A stretch of DNA of 64,000 nucleotides, taken from NCBI GenBank assembly GCA_025618425.1, contig CM046832.1:53118447-53182446 (forward strand). Direction: 5' to 3'. Below are positions 24,541 through 36,396 of this stretch, one piece after another; the first letter of the stretch is position 1, and every line of letters starts with the position of its first letter. A program made the position numbers and the translations under genes. The notes under the pieces were generated by a model. That model was given only the letters and a program-made list of their open reading frames with translations. It searched no databases and had not been told where the DNA came from. The DNA comes from Heliocidaris tuberculata. Taxonomy: Eukaryota; Echinodermata; Echinoidea; Camarodonta; Echinometridae.

Positions 24541-26335
24541 ATGCATTATGTTTGCTTTGGCCAAAGTTCGATGAAAATATCACAAATACTACATCACAAA
24601 AAATCACCAACAGACGGATTTTTCTGTCTACTTGCGTGTGCGCTCTTCAACAGGTTCAGTTCTTCTGACCTATGCGCGAGTGCCATCCCTAAGGCACGGT
24701 GCAGCACCTGTGAGTGGTGCGGGATACAATGTACCTCTGCCTAAATGGCAGAGGCACTACATTTATATAATATTGACTGGCCATGAGGGGGATATCAGAA
24801 TATATTGCCAGCAACAGAATCATATTGCCCCGAGTTGAAGAGGAGGGCAATATGGTTCTTTTAAGGGCAACATTTTCGATGTTCATCGAAAGTAGAGCCA
24901 GTCATTATTATTATTATTATTATTACCTAGAGTAGATGCTGCAAAGTGCGGCCGGTCCATCGTTTGCATTGCAAAATCACTTTAAAATACATGGCATCAT
25001 GATGTATCACATATCACACACACAGGGTACATTACCAAAGTCAAAGAAAAACAACAGTGGCCATGAAAAAAGCATCCATAAATATCACATTTTTAGCGAT
25101 ACAATTGGCGTTCCCACTACGGAAAATTTAAACATTTTGAAAATATCACTTTCTTGAGCATGTTTTTAAGGAAATGTGGTTTTGAAAAATAAGCTAATTT
25201 CAAAGAAATTCACAATTTTAGATCGGGATTTTTCATGTGTCGCAAGTTCAAAAGTGTCCGATCACTAGTTGCAGTCGTCGATTGTGACACACAGGTGCGC
25301 CGCGGCAAAAGCTCTGTGTGAATGGCGATGTCAGTGTCAGATATCGCTGCACCTATTTGCGGCCGGATCGCACGCGGGGAGCTCTGGTGTGGGACTCTGG
25401 CTCGGGCCGATGGAATTTTGCTCAGCTCACGCACACATGATGCATGCGCGAACTCTCCATTGAGTTAGTACATGGGGCCGCAAACTGGCTCCAAAACAGG
25501 GAAAATGAAAAATATTACAATGGCAACTCTTTATTTTTTTTCGGGATTATATTTTTGCTCAAACATTAGTAATATGAACTTCCATTATTTGGGTAAAAAA
25601 TGGAAATATTCTGGAATAAAGAGTTTTAAAATTGGATTTCGTCTCAAGTGTCTGCAGACCACAGCATCTACTCTATGCCTATTTTGTGGCAATTACAAAC
25701 ATGTCTGTTTGCCTGTCAGTCCCTCTGAGTTCAGGTTATTCCTACAGGTATGTTATCTGGGCCAAGCAATTGTGACGTAAATTTTTACCGCTCGTAACCA
25801 TTGTTTAAGCCTTTGTACACTTTAACGCGTACACAATACTGCGTGTATGCACTTTGATAAAAGCGCGCTGACAAGAAAGGGTGGAATATGGCAAAATGTT
25901 GCCCTCTTTTTTAGTACATTCGTCTTATGGGGGAAAACCCGGAAGAGGGCAATATGACAAATATTGCCTGCTCCGGTGACGGATTTGGAGTAGCGCACAT
26001 AATACGGCCTTTTATTTTGTGGCTAAAATGCCCTGTAAAGGTAATAATTATGTTCATTGACTGAGTCTGAGAATTGAGAGAAGAGAAGCATTGCCATTTG
26101 CATTTGTCATGTTGATTACATGTAGCATTCATTACATGTATGTTGACAGTGGCAAAATTGAATACCTCCGTTAATCTTGTTACTGTATCATAGACATAGT
26201 CACAAAAAATATCCTTGGTACAGTCACACGTCTGCACATATGCGAGGTTATTATAGAGTCAACTTTGACCGTTGTAGATAACCTCGCACTCTGTACCTTC
26301 ATCATATCGTGAAAAATTGCCTCCCATACAGCCTA
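24541..26335. other. Unassigned region with small hairpins
   Basis: The hairpin 'catattgccc...gggcaatatg' is at about 24823-24856. A related pair 'ttgccctc'/'gagggcaata' is at about 25899-25960. An (ATT)n tract is at about 24905-24925. The short open frames show no recognisable family. Confidence 0.5.
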
Positions 26336-26507
26336 GCCATACAGGCTTGATGTTTTATGAAATATGACTTTGAACATCAAGCCTTACACAGGAGGCCAAT
26401 CTCCCCTATGGAGAGTCAATTAAACAAAAAAGTCAGTGGGCAAGATTCATCCATTTCCATGAAGGCATGAACAGTGAACCTCGCAAACCTCTGGAGTTTG
26501 CTAAAAT

Positions 26508-26700
26508 GGTGCTAATGCACTTTTGTATCCATGCGCATATCTCCAGTGCTGTGCTGGCTGCCATGGCCATGCCGTACAGTGCTGGACACAAACACCAAGT
26601 TCCGGCAGGTTTACATTTCCATGCACCGGCCGTACGGCATGGCCATGGCAGCCGGCACAGCACTGGAGATATAGCATGGATACAAAAGTGCATTAGCGCC
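26508..26700. mobile_element. 193-bp palindromic MITE sharing ends with 12496-12624
   Basis: Terminal arms start GGTGCTAATGCACTTTTG on the left and GGCGCTAATGCACTTTTG on the complement of the right. A perfect 8-bp target duplication, GCTAAAAT, lies at 26500-26507 and 26701-26708. The centre is a second palindrome: 'atctccagtgctgtgc' and 'gccatggccatgccgtac' are repeated inverted. The centre is unrelated to that of the 12496 element. Confidence 0.9.
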
Positions 26701-26905
26701 GCTAAAATCTTCCTCTTTCAGCTTATCCGACCACTTCAACGATCGGATCTTGAGAAATGTAAAAGAAATATAATTTATGGCGACATTAATGTGGATTTAC
26801 TTACCATTTACGTGTAGCTTTCACTGTGCCATTAGCATTATAAAGATGGCGAGATCGGCACGGAATGTGCGCTGTAGATGAACGGAGTACAAGGCGGTGC
26901 AACGC

Positions 26906-27045
26906 TGAGCGGTTCTGACGCGGCATGCTTAATTTAATTGTGCTAATATCTAGCACCTTGGCATGCACAGACGGCAGTATATCGCGTGCGGGATATTAGC
27001 ACAATTAAATTTAGCATGCCTCATCGGAACCGCTCAGCGTATGGC
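26906..27045. repeat. Inner palindrome of the composite foldback
   Basis: 'gctgagcggttctgacg' (about 26907) pairs with 'catcggaaccgctcagc' (ending about 27040). 'aatttaattgtgctaatatc' pairs with its complement at about 26994-27013. Confidence 0.8.
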
Positions 27046-27091
27046 TTGATGTTCATAGTCGTATTTCATAAAACATCAAGCCCGTATGGCC

Positions 27092-27602
27092 AATAGCATA
27101 GCAATTGTGTGATCTCTAACATTAGCACATATGTGTGCTGGAAAGGAGCAAGATCACCAGCCAAAAACAGCCTGAAAATTTGACTTGATGAAGATCTTAT
27201 TGAAGAATCTGGCGTGAAATCAGATATTCCATCCTGAAATGTAAAATTGGAAGGAAATATTTTCTCAAAATTTTGTGTTTTTACCACTTCAACTTAGAGG
27301 TCGTGACCTGTGGTATGGGGATAAAAGCTAAAATAGAAATGACATTTGTCAGCCTTTCACTAGTTTCAGTTTCCTCATCAGGCTTGTCGGGGAAGCCAAA
27401 GGTTGAAAACAGAAAAGATCACTCATTCATTCAGCAGAATGCTTCTCTTTGTCCAATGCACTGCACCATGCACTGGCACTGCCACTGCTACTCAGCTGGT
27501 GAATAAAGAATTGTATTTTGTCATAACTCATAAGTAATCTGGTAATGACAGTTTTAGTAATATTTAGCCTAATCGAGGTACACATGTAGTAGAGATACTT
27601 TC
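27092..27602. other. Unassigned sequence
   Basis: No exon, RNA or clear repeat was recognised. Confidence 0.5.
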
Positions 27603-28295
27603 ATCCACACACAGTGACTTTTCTATACTTGGTGTCTACACACTTAGACGGTGGATGGTCATACGTGTACATGAACACCTTAACACTTTCAAACACCACT
27701 GCACAAAAGTCCTAACATTCACACAAACTCGGCATTTGATTGCAATACCAACACCAACATGTCCATGAAATACAATTAATTCAACTCACTGATGTTGGAA
27801 AAGATGATTCCCAAAATAAAACCTGTAATTTACTGTCAGTTCTTGCGAAGGGGTGTACATTTCTTGGTCACTGCGAGCCTGAATCTCGGAAAATAAATCC
27901 GGTCCCTATTGCACACAATTGAAAGTCCCAATTTTCGGTGTGCGCAATCATAGAGATCGATGTGCGCGTGCAATACCAAGTTTCTTTATGGACACAAATT
28001 TATTGGCCAAATTTAGACTAATTATCAGTGGAATGAAAACAACATGCGATGGTGTCAAAAATCGGCAGGAATTTCTTCGACTTTGGACATGATTTTGACT
28101 TTGGATTTTGCTGGAAATATTAGAAGTTCTTTCTATCAACCATTTAAGGTAAGAGTGAGATTTTTTAAGAGCTGAATTTGAAAGGAATTATTTAAAATAT
28201 TTACCTTCCATACATTTAGTTCATTAGATAGAAAATATGTAGTATTTTAGGCATTAGTCGCTTAGTGGTCAATACGACCACTATTACTTGGTGTG
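27603..28295 (+). repeat. 0.7-kb duplicated segment, CpG-depleted copy
   Basis: This is the direct repeat of 22930-23655. Many differences are CpG to TpG or CpA changes, for example 'tcgcgcac' in the first copy against 'ttgcacac' here, and 'gcgatcgtag' against 'gcaatcatag'. The splice-donor-like site is AAG|GTAAGA near 28147, and a 20-codon ATG frame starting near 28089 runs up to it. That frame has a stop in the first copy, so a coding role is doubtful. Confidence 0.8.
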
Positions 28296-29333
28296 CTTTT
28301 ACCCACACCAGCAAGACAAGTGGTCAGTACTGACCACTAGCACTGATTAATGTGTGTACCCAATGTATTGGGGATACAGATGTAATGATTGGAAGATTTA
28401 CTATTTCTGTGCCTGAACTGATGATTATTCAAGACAATTGTAAATTTGTTGTAGTTCATAATTTTGTAGGTAAAAAGGTAGAAAATTATAAAAACTGACC
28501 TTTAAGGCCCTCTTTTCTATTCGTTTTCCGGGAAACCTATGCCGATGTGATGCGGGTGTGCTTAACGTTTCACGTCTGTGTGGTTGCTGTACAATGACGT
28601 CAGGCAAACACATTGCGCAATATGACGGATGGCTGTCTATAACAAACTTTTTTCAACAACAACAAAAATCTATATATTACAGATATTTAATGTCATAATA
28701 CAGTCCATGTAGAAAATTAATTTTGCCATATACTGGTATTTTTTTTTTTTTTTTTTTCCGTTTGGTATAACGGTAAATCAATTTAAATAAATTATTGTAG
28801 AATATGAGAAATCATGGATCAAATATCATATTCCTAGCAATACATGTATGTGCACGAAAATTGGTCACCCCATCATACTCTACCAGAACCAACTTGTTTG
28901 GCATGTAGACCTTCATGTATGGCACTCTCGGAAATAGCATGGAAGGCTCCATGTAAGCGTAAAAGCTAATGCTACTCTCCATAGAGCCTGCATCTTCTAG
29001 TTTCTCAGTTTTTCACCAATATGATTGGCACTTTAGAATCTATGAAAGCTGAGAAACAAGTTCATCATTAACCTGCTTCTTTCATCTCTTCGTACTCATA
29101 AAAGAAAACTATTTCAAACCCATAAATTTTCCAAATGAAAAAAGTCTACATGTAAGAAGAAATCTAAAAATTTGAAGAAAAAAAATCGAAAAATCGTTCA
29201 AACTCATTGTTTTATATGTAGTCTTTGTTGCACATGTAGTCACAGAAATGTCATTACGGAGTTTTCGAATGTGTCAACGTGAACACCGTCCTAGATCCTC
29301 CCAGCTACAATGGACTGCTTTGTGTTACTGCAT
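28296..29333. other. Unassigned region with palindrome and dispersed repeat
   Basis: A perfect 20-bp palindrome, AGTGGTCAGTACTGACCACT, is at 28319-28338. A T-run lies at about 28740-28757. Positions 28771-28878 repeat the right end of the element at 14961. The remainder is unassigned. Confidence 0.55.
28771..28878 (+). repeat. Dispersed copy of the 14961 element right end
   Basis: 'attgtagaatatgagaaat' and 'attggtcaccccatcatac' match 15502-15614 in the same orientation. Confidence 0.75.
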
Positions 29334-29452
29334 ACAAAGTAGGTGAAGCGAAGCACCGCGCTTTGTGCAAGAACGGCTCACCTGTCCTCAAGCCAGTGGA
29401 CTGGTTAGCCGTTCTTGCACAAAGCGCGGTGCCTCGCTTCACCTACTTTGTA
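29334..29452. repeat. Near-perfect 46-bp inverted repeat (hairpin)
   Basis: The arms are 29334-29379 and 29407-29452, with one visible mismatch, and begin 'tacaaagtaggtgaagcg'. The loop of about 28 bp contains the small palindrome 'ccagtggactgg'. It would make a very stable hairpin if transcribed. It could be a MITE or a small-RNA precursor; no evidence separates these. Confidence 0.8.
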
Positions 29453-29470
29453 CACATATATGTACATGTA

Positions 29471-29804
29471 CAGTTCAGCCTTGTTTATCTGGCTGCATTG
29501 GGACCGGCACCCATCCGGATAAATGAAATGGCCGGATATGAGAGAAATGTACATTTTCTATGCAAATGAATAGGGTAGGGCAGTCTATTGGCTGTAAAAT
29601 TTATGTTTTCTTGGTGTAGTTGATGATTGCAAATGATCTTTTTATTTGTAAGAGATGAAATGAAATAAAATTAAACAGAAAATTGCCCATGGTGTTCCTG
29701 TTTCCAAGGCTTTTGGGTGAATTGCATGACGAACTGGCCGGAAGACAGGGCCGGTTAATAGAGATGGCCGGATAAATGAAGTTCGGATAAGTGAGGTCGG
29801 ACTG
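29471..29804. mobile_element. Pogo/Tigger-like MITE, 334 bp
   Basis: The element is flanked by TA on both sides (29469-29470 and 29805-29806). The ends 'cagttcagccttgtttatct' and the complement of 'cggataagtgaggtcggactg' match each other as diverged terminal repeats. Internal 'ccggataaatga' words repeat the theme. TA flanks and this end type fit the pogo branch of Tc1/mariner. No transposase is present. Confidence 0.7.
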
Positions 29805-32800
29805 TACAAGGTTATCAAAGTTAACCTGGTACCATACACAGCTGTTCCTGTGAGATTTTCTACAATACTGTGTACATGTAGGTATTGTGTGAAAGAACTT
29901 AGTTTGCTGCAGGGTAGATCAAATTAGAGGAAGGTGAAAATGAGCATTTACAGTTTTTATATACTGCATTTTCATCTTGGAAATACCCAATTTGTAGCAG
30001 AGTATTTGTGAATAGTCCCTGAATCAAGTCATCTAGCAAATTGTACTCCAAACTCAACTACATGTAAGTCATCATTAAAAGGAATTGTATTTGGTCAGGT
30101 GTGAATACCAGTACCATTGCCTTAAAGGAATTTCAAAAAGATCTGAGCTATCATAGATGCGTGAATGTTATATTTCTAAAATTGTGTGTGAAATTTTGTA
30201 TAGTATTTATCAGAATTATTTAGTGTAAATGATGTTTAAAAGTTCCATTAAAGAAATTGTATTCGGAAAAAAAAACTTCAACTTAAACTCTTTCTGAATT
30301 GTGGCTTTTGCTGTAGAATCGAGTATTTGGACTATCAGTATATGTGAACAAAATTTAAAGAATGTTGCGTAATTTTTTCCTTCTTTTGATCATTTCCCAA
30401 TTCAGCCTTACATGTACCTATGAGAGGGGATTTTTTTTTTTTTGCGTGTGTGTGTGTACATGTACATGTACATGTAATATGCTAAGCTTTTTTTCTAAAA
30501 CAAAACAAACAACATTGTTATTGTGATGTCACACTTTCACTGTGCTCTTTTCTTTTCATGATTATTATACAGCTTGCTGCCCAAAATATGTTAGACTGAT
30601 TTTATTCAAATGTTAGGCTGAGAAGTGAGAAGACCGAGTTTGCAAACAATGCCCTTTCTCCGTGCAGCTAGAAAAATGACACATTTTCCCTTTGATTTAA
30701 ACTTTCCCTTTGTTGGGCAGTGATAATGGAAAGCACATACATGTAGTATGGGCATATATTTTTACTGACAACAAGATAAAGTTTTGAAGTTATTTATGAG
30801 GAATACCTTTTACAGAAATTTACATTAGAACCTATTTAAATAAATTATGTAAGCTTACATGTAGCTTCCTCTTCATTTACATGTACAATAGTGCAAAAAG
30901 TTCATTGGGCAAATTATCCCCTGCTGTAATCTACTTAAAAACAAGTATTCATTTATTTTCAAAGTTATTATATTCTGATTATTCCAAGGCTACAAATCAC
31001 AATTTTAGATATCTACACATCATAGTGCTAAATGTACATCCTGATATAACCCCGAAGGAATCGTCGATATCTGCCATGTGTTTGAAATTCCCTTTTGTTT
31101 ATGGACATCCATCTTGCCTTGCTCCGCCTCTTCTTATCGCCCTGTCATCATTGTCTACTTCTGTTTCAAATAGCAGGTATCAGGTGTACAAGTAGATCAT
31201 ACTGACAGCTAAGGTCCACATCTCAAAGACATTTACTGACTACTGAATGTTCATGTGACTTGCTTTCTCTCCCTCTCTCACCATTGACATTTTAGTTTGT
31301 CACAGAAGGAAGTCTTCAAACAGTACTAAAAGTCTAATGTGTGATTGTGTACATGTACATATCACTGATCAAACTGCAACAACTTGTCATTTGTGCTTCA
31401 AAGTTTTGGAAAGATTACAGTTTTTGTATGTTGGCAACTTGGATTTTTTTTTTTTAAATTGGATGCAGTTCCCGACAGAAGACAGGCAATTCGGATCTTC
31501 TGTTTCACTCTGTGATAATCTGTTATTTGATTGGTGTACACGTTCTTGTATATCTGGACCCATTCTGGGATTTGATCACGATTGAAGGAAGTGAGTATAG
31601 AAACCCACACAGAACTGATAGGGAAGTCAGATTGTGAGAAAAAAAAAATACACAGGATTGTAGGGTTAGGCTTTTGAAGTTCAAAAGAAACTCTGTTAGA
31701 AAACAACCAATTCTTTTTTTAAATCACTGCATAGAAATCTCACTTGTTTGCAGTTTAGCAAATTCAAAAAGAGCTACCATGAACTAAAAAGAGTGTTTTT
31801 CACATTGCACCTTATAGTTTCAAATTATATGAATATGGGATGACACCACCTTCAATTCTGCTTATCAGTCTTAGAGAAACCTATTGTATTAAATTTTATA
31901 GGAATGTGTCACCCCAAAATAAAAGTATATGAAAATTGCATTTTTTTTTTTTACTTCAAATTCTTCATACATTTAGGTACATGATGATATAACACTTACC
32001 AATATACATATAATTCTTGAATGAAAAAAAAAAGTGAATTAATCAATTGATTAAGATGACATGTTTGTGTAAGTACATGTGATTTTAGTTTTCAGGGACA
32101 TTTATAAATCGGATAGGTTGACTGTACCAAGATCAAGTGGACTACATATACTAGACCTATCTGGGGTAAGACATGACATACATGTATCTTGTGACTTTAC
32201 AGCTGGGGGATGAAGGGGTTTTAATATTGATAAAAAACACATCAAAATGTCTTGGAGAATGTCTTCAGCAATGTGCATGTTATTAATTTTCCCTGGGGCA
32301 GCTCATGGCGGCACTCAAACCCTTCAGAAATGTTTTTTGTAGGACAAAATATTTTTGTAGGGAATGTATGGTGTTGGTATGGGTTCATGTGAGTGCGAGG
32401 TCTTCTTATGGCAAGTCATCTGCTCTGAGCAGCTCAACCAACATCCCTGAGGACATTCCGCAAGCTGCTCATCCACTTATCTCATTTCAGGACACTGTTT
32501 TGATGCCCTCATCTAGTTTCATATCAATGTCTAAAGGAACCACATTCAATAGAAGTCTCTTTGTCGCCCATGCACATCATATGATATCCAGACTTCTTTG
32601 TTTCAAGTTTGATGAAGCATCTTCAAGTGACTATTAACATTCTACCAAAAACTGAAGAATTTTTCCTGTACAGCTGATACAACCTCATTACCCTACCCAA
32701 CGCAAAATAAAGCCAAGTATTTTTGCTGACCAAACATGCAAGTTTCTCACTTCATACAGGAAGGAAGATACGATAACACTACTTACAATGTATTTTGCAT

Positions 32801-34859
32801 GCCTCTGTCAGACATTTTTAGTGTACACATTGGAACCGTTTGAGCAAATATGCACCTCTGTAGCTATGAACTATTTCCTTAACATGACCCTTTTACATAA
32901 ATGTGAAAGTTGAATTCTGCTTAAATTTAGAAAGCTAGAAATGAGGTAGATTTTTAGATTGCAACCCCAGCAGAGGAAATGATGTGAGGTGAACATAGTT
33001 TCCTGAATTCCAAGCATGTACATGTAACAGTTGTAGTACCAGTTCTAAGTATCCAACAATGAAACTACTGTAGGTGTCTGGGCATAGACATTGATCTCTC
33101 CACTACATGAGGTGCCCAGGTCTTGTTATTTGTGAAAGCATTGTACCCAAATAAGAACCCGTGTTGTCATAAAAGATGCACCATTCAGCAGAAAAGAATG
33201 CTGTTTGATTTACAATGAGGGTCAAACTGCTGTCTCTATTTCCGAGGCTAGAATAGGAAAAAGAAAGAGAAAGAATCACACCTTTATTTGGGAATGGACA
33301 ATCCAGTGAGGATGTCAGCCTTGACATAAAAAGAGTAAGCTTGTTTTGAGAGCTGACGTGTACATTGTGACCATATGTGCATGCACAATGTACGGTTGCT
33401 GTTCAAGTGACACGTACTTGTACCTGATTGTGCATGTACATGTACATCATGCAATTTGATTTTTGTGCTGTATTGTTATACAATGTACTTGAAGTATTTA
33501 AAGATAAAGTACAATTCTGGTCATGCAATTACATCGTGAAAGAAGCTGTCTCAAAACAAGTGGGAAAGGTTGATCATGTCTAAAGAAGAATTAGTGTATT
33601 CTGTCGGGTTTTGGAATCATCAAAGTGATAAGAAAATGACCCAGTCTCACTGAAAAGCACATGCACTGCACACAGAAATGGGTATATGGGACTGCACACA
33701 CATATGGCATGAATGTTCAGCCCGAACATTTCAGCTATTTCTCGTCATATCACGAATGTGAGGGCAATTGAGGAGCAATCTTTTTCAGGGGGTATTTGTA
33801 TGTTCTTTCAAACTGACATGAAAGGAATGAGAAAGCTCACAAATTATTTTTAACTTTTCCCAGAACTCAACCTTCTCTTTAAGTGCACTTTGGAAATCCA
33901 ATGTCTCTGCTGTGCCTGTAAAGTGTGCACTGGACATGCCACTATTTTTCTCAATATACAGTATACATGTAGGCCCTACATGTATATGACTGAAATGGCC
34001 GACTGTATTAAGATTGGGCATGGATAGACAGACATACATGTACATGTTCCTTGCAAGTTTGTCTTGAACTATATTTGAATTTAGGTAAATACATCCATCA
34101 GTATGTTAACAATTTGGGTCTTTATTTTCCAATCGCAGGTAAAGCATAAAATGATTGGCAGAATTTTTGTATGTAGTTGTAGTTTCTAAAGTTAGGGACG
34201 TCCTAGCCACCAACAATGTACTCCATAGTTCCTGACAGGCACTGCTCCCTAATCAGTGTCGCGACCCCTTGTAATTGAGAATTTCAGCCACGCAGATTTA
34301 TTGGGAATGACTGTGATCTTGTTCTGAGTGTTATTGAGTTGGTCTTGTTGTGAACCGGGACATCATACACTGAATGATATTGTTTGTGTTGACGCTATTG
34401 ATGATGTGTTTCTGCTTGCTGTGTGTGTAGAGATTGTGAATGGACACTTCAGGGATCATTCATGTCGCAATTGAATTGATTACTTTACCCTTGAGGATGT
34501 GTGATGGGAGTAGCAGACCGGTATTGGTGAAAGCTTGTTTTTATGACAGTTAAAATTGGTGTTGGTGTTCGGAATTCATAAGTTACATTTGAGGAGGAAA
34601 TTGTTGGAACAAGATCACTGTACCAGCTGGGAATTGTACAAAAACTAGTGTACAGGACATGTTTGTTTTTCTTTTGAAAGAAAGTTGAATTTCATGTTCT
34701 GATTACATTCAGTTTCATAGTTATATCAAAATATATTTTATTTCATGGAGGAGAAGAAAGTTTGTATCAGTAGTGACAATTCATTCTGATGAATTAAATG
34801 TCAGGTTGAAGAAAGGAAAAATAATTGGAATTATTGTTTTCTTTTTTTTTTCCCCTCAG
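29805..34859 (+). other. Upstream flank or 5' intron of the ADAR gene, unassigned
   Basis: The first ADAR coding exon seen starts with a splice acceptor at 34859, so at least one upstream exon must lie here or further left. No ATG exon in the required phase could be identified with confidence. The stretch is AT-rich with many TACATGTA words, for example about 30457-30477 and 33433-33448. A pyrimidine tract of about 20 nt sits just before 34859. Confidence 0.5.
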
Positions 34860-36396
34860 GTACTGCAGAGTTGAAGGAGAACATCATTTTTGACTTGAAT
34901 AAACCTAATGTCGGGACAGAGACCAACACCATGAAGCGCCCTCTGGAAGATGACGATGAGCCCATGAAGGAGGAGGAGGAGGCGGAAGGGGAGATGGATG
35001 GTAGTGGAGACAGTGGAGAGGGTAAAGAGTCCCAGAAACCCAGACGGAAGAAAAGAAAGACCGTACCAGGACCACGTCTACCAAAGAATGCCCTAATGCA
35101 ACTCAATGAGATCAGACCTGGACTGATGTTCAAGACTGTGTCCCAGACAGGTCCCGTCCATGCTCCCACATTTGTTGTCTCCGTGGAGGTCAATAATCAG
35201 CTATTTGAAGGGACAGGCCGTAGCAAGAAAACTGCAAGAATGCACGCTGCAGAGCTAGCTCTTAAGTCATTCATCCAGTTTCCCAATGCTAGTGATGCAT
35301 ATCAAGCTCTTGGGAGATACCAGTTTACTGCAGATTTCACATCAGACCAACTAGAAGTCACTGGTGGCTTCAATCCCTTTGATGCTGATCAAGAACGCCC
35401 TGTTACACCACCCAGCATGATGAAGGCCGTACTTGCAGACAAAACACAGAACAGTCCTGATGTGATGAATGGGAAAGTGGAACAGGGACCAAATGTATCA
35501 CTTACAAAGAAAAAGGAACAACCCACTGGGAAGAATCCAGTCATGATCTTGAATGAACTCAAACCAGGACAGAAATATGAAATGCTAGAAGAGACTGGTC
35601 AGAGCCACTCCAAGAGTTTTACCATGTCCCTGACAATTGATGGAAAGAATTTCCAGGGTACTGGACGCAATAAGAAACTTGCCAAACAGCGGGCTGCTCA
35701 GGCTGCGCTCATTGCTCTCTTTGACATGAATCCTGTCCTGGCACCAGACCTTCAGCCAATAACAAATCAGGAAACCTCTGGCCATGCCTTGGCCCTGGCT
35801 GATCATGTCCACAAATTGATCCTCAATAAATTCTGTGAATTGACCAACGGCTTCCAGTCCCCCGTCGCCAAGCGTAAGGTTCTTGCTGGCATCGTCATGA
35901 CACGCGGCGAGACATTAGAGAACTCTAGTGTGATAGCCATTTCTACTGGTACAAAGTGCATCAATGGGGAGTACATGTCAGGACAAGGCTTAGCCCTCAA
36001 TGACTGTCATGCAGAGATCATTTCCAGGCGGTGTCTCATCAGGTACCTTTACTCCCAGTTAGAGCTGTTCCTGGGCAACCAGGGAGACAGTTCAATCTTC
36101 GTTCCACGCCCATCTGGAAGGGGATACAAACTTAGGAGCGAGATCAAATTTCATCTGTACATTAGCACTGCACCCTGTGGAGACGCACGTATCTTCTCCC
36201 CCCATGAGTCATCCTGCAGCGAGGAACCCACTCCAGATAGGCATCCAAACCGAAGGGCCAGGGGTCAACTGAGGACTAAGATTGAGTCTGGGGAAGGAAC
36301 TATCCCTGTGAAGTCTGGACCCTCGATACAGACCTGGGATGGAGTTCTTCAAGGAGAGAGACTTCTCACCATGTCCTGCAGTGATAAATTGGCCAG
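34860..36396 (+). CDS. ADARB1: ADAR2 exon: both dsRBDs and most of the deaminase
   Basis: The acceptor is a pyrimidine tract followed by 'cccctcag', and the donor is 'ccag|gtgagt'. The exon starts with the last two bases of a codon and ends two bases into the Arg codon of 'KLAR'. At 1537 bp it is unusually long; vertebrate ADARB1 splits the same stretch into several exons. Confidence 0.95.

Larger units (their letters stand above)
26336..27091. mobile_element. Composite nested foldback, 756 bp
   Basis: Outer arms of about 48 bp, 'ccatacaggcttgatgtttt' on the left (from about 26337) and its near-complement ending at about 27091, enclose two further palindromes: the 193-bp MITE at 26508 and another at 26906-27045. 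The outer ends show no clear target duplication. Confidence 0.75.

Noticed and set aside
28089..28148. Start codon exon of ADAR in the 0.7-kb duplicate
   Set aside because: The frame ends in phase 0 at the donor, but the ADAR exon at 34860 needs one leading base; the other copy has a stop.
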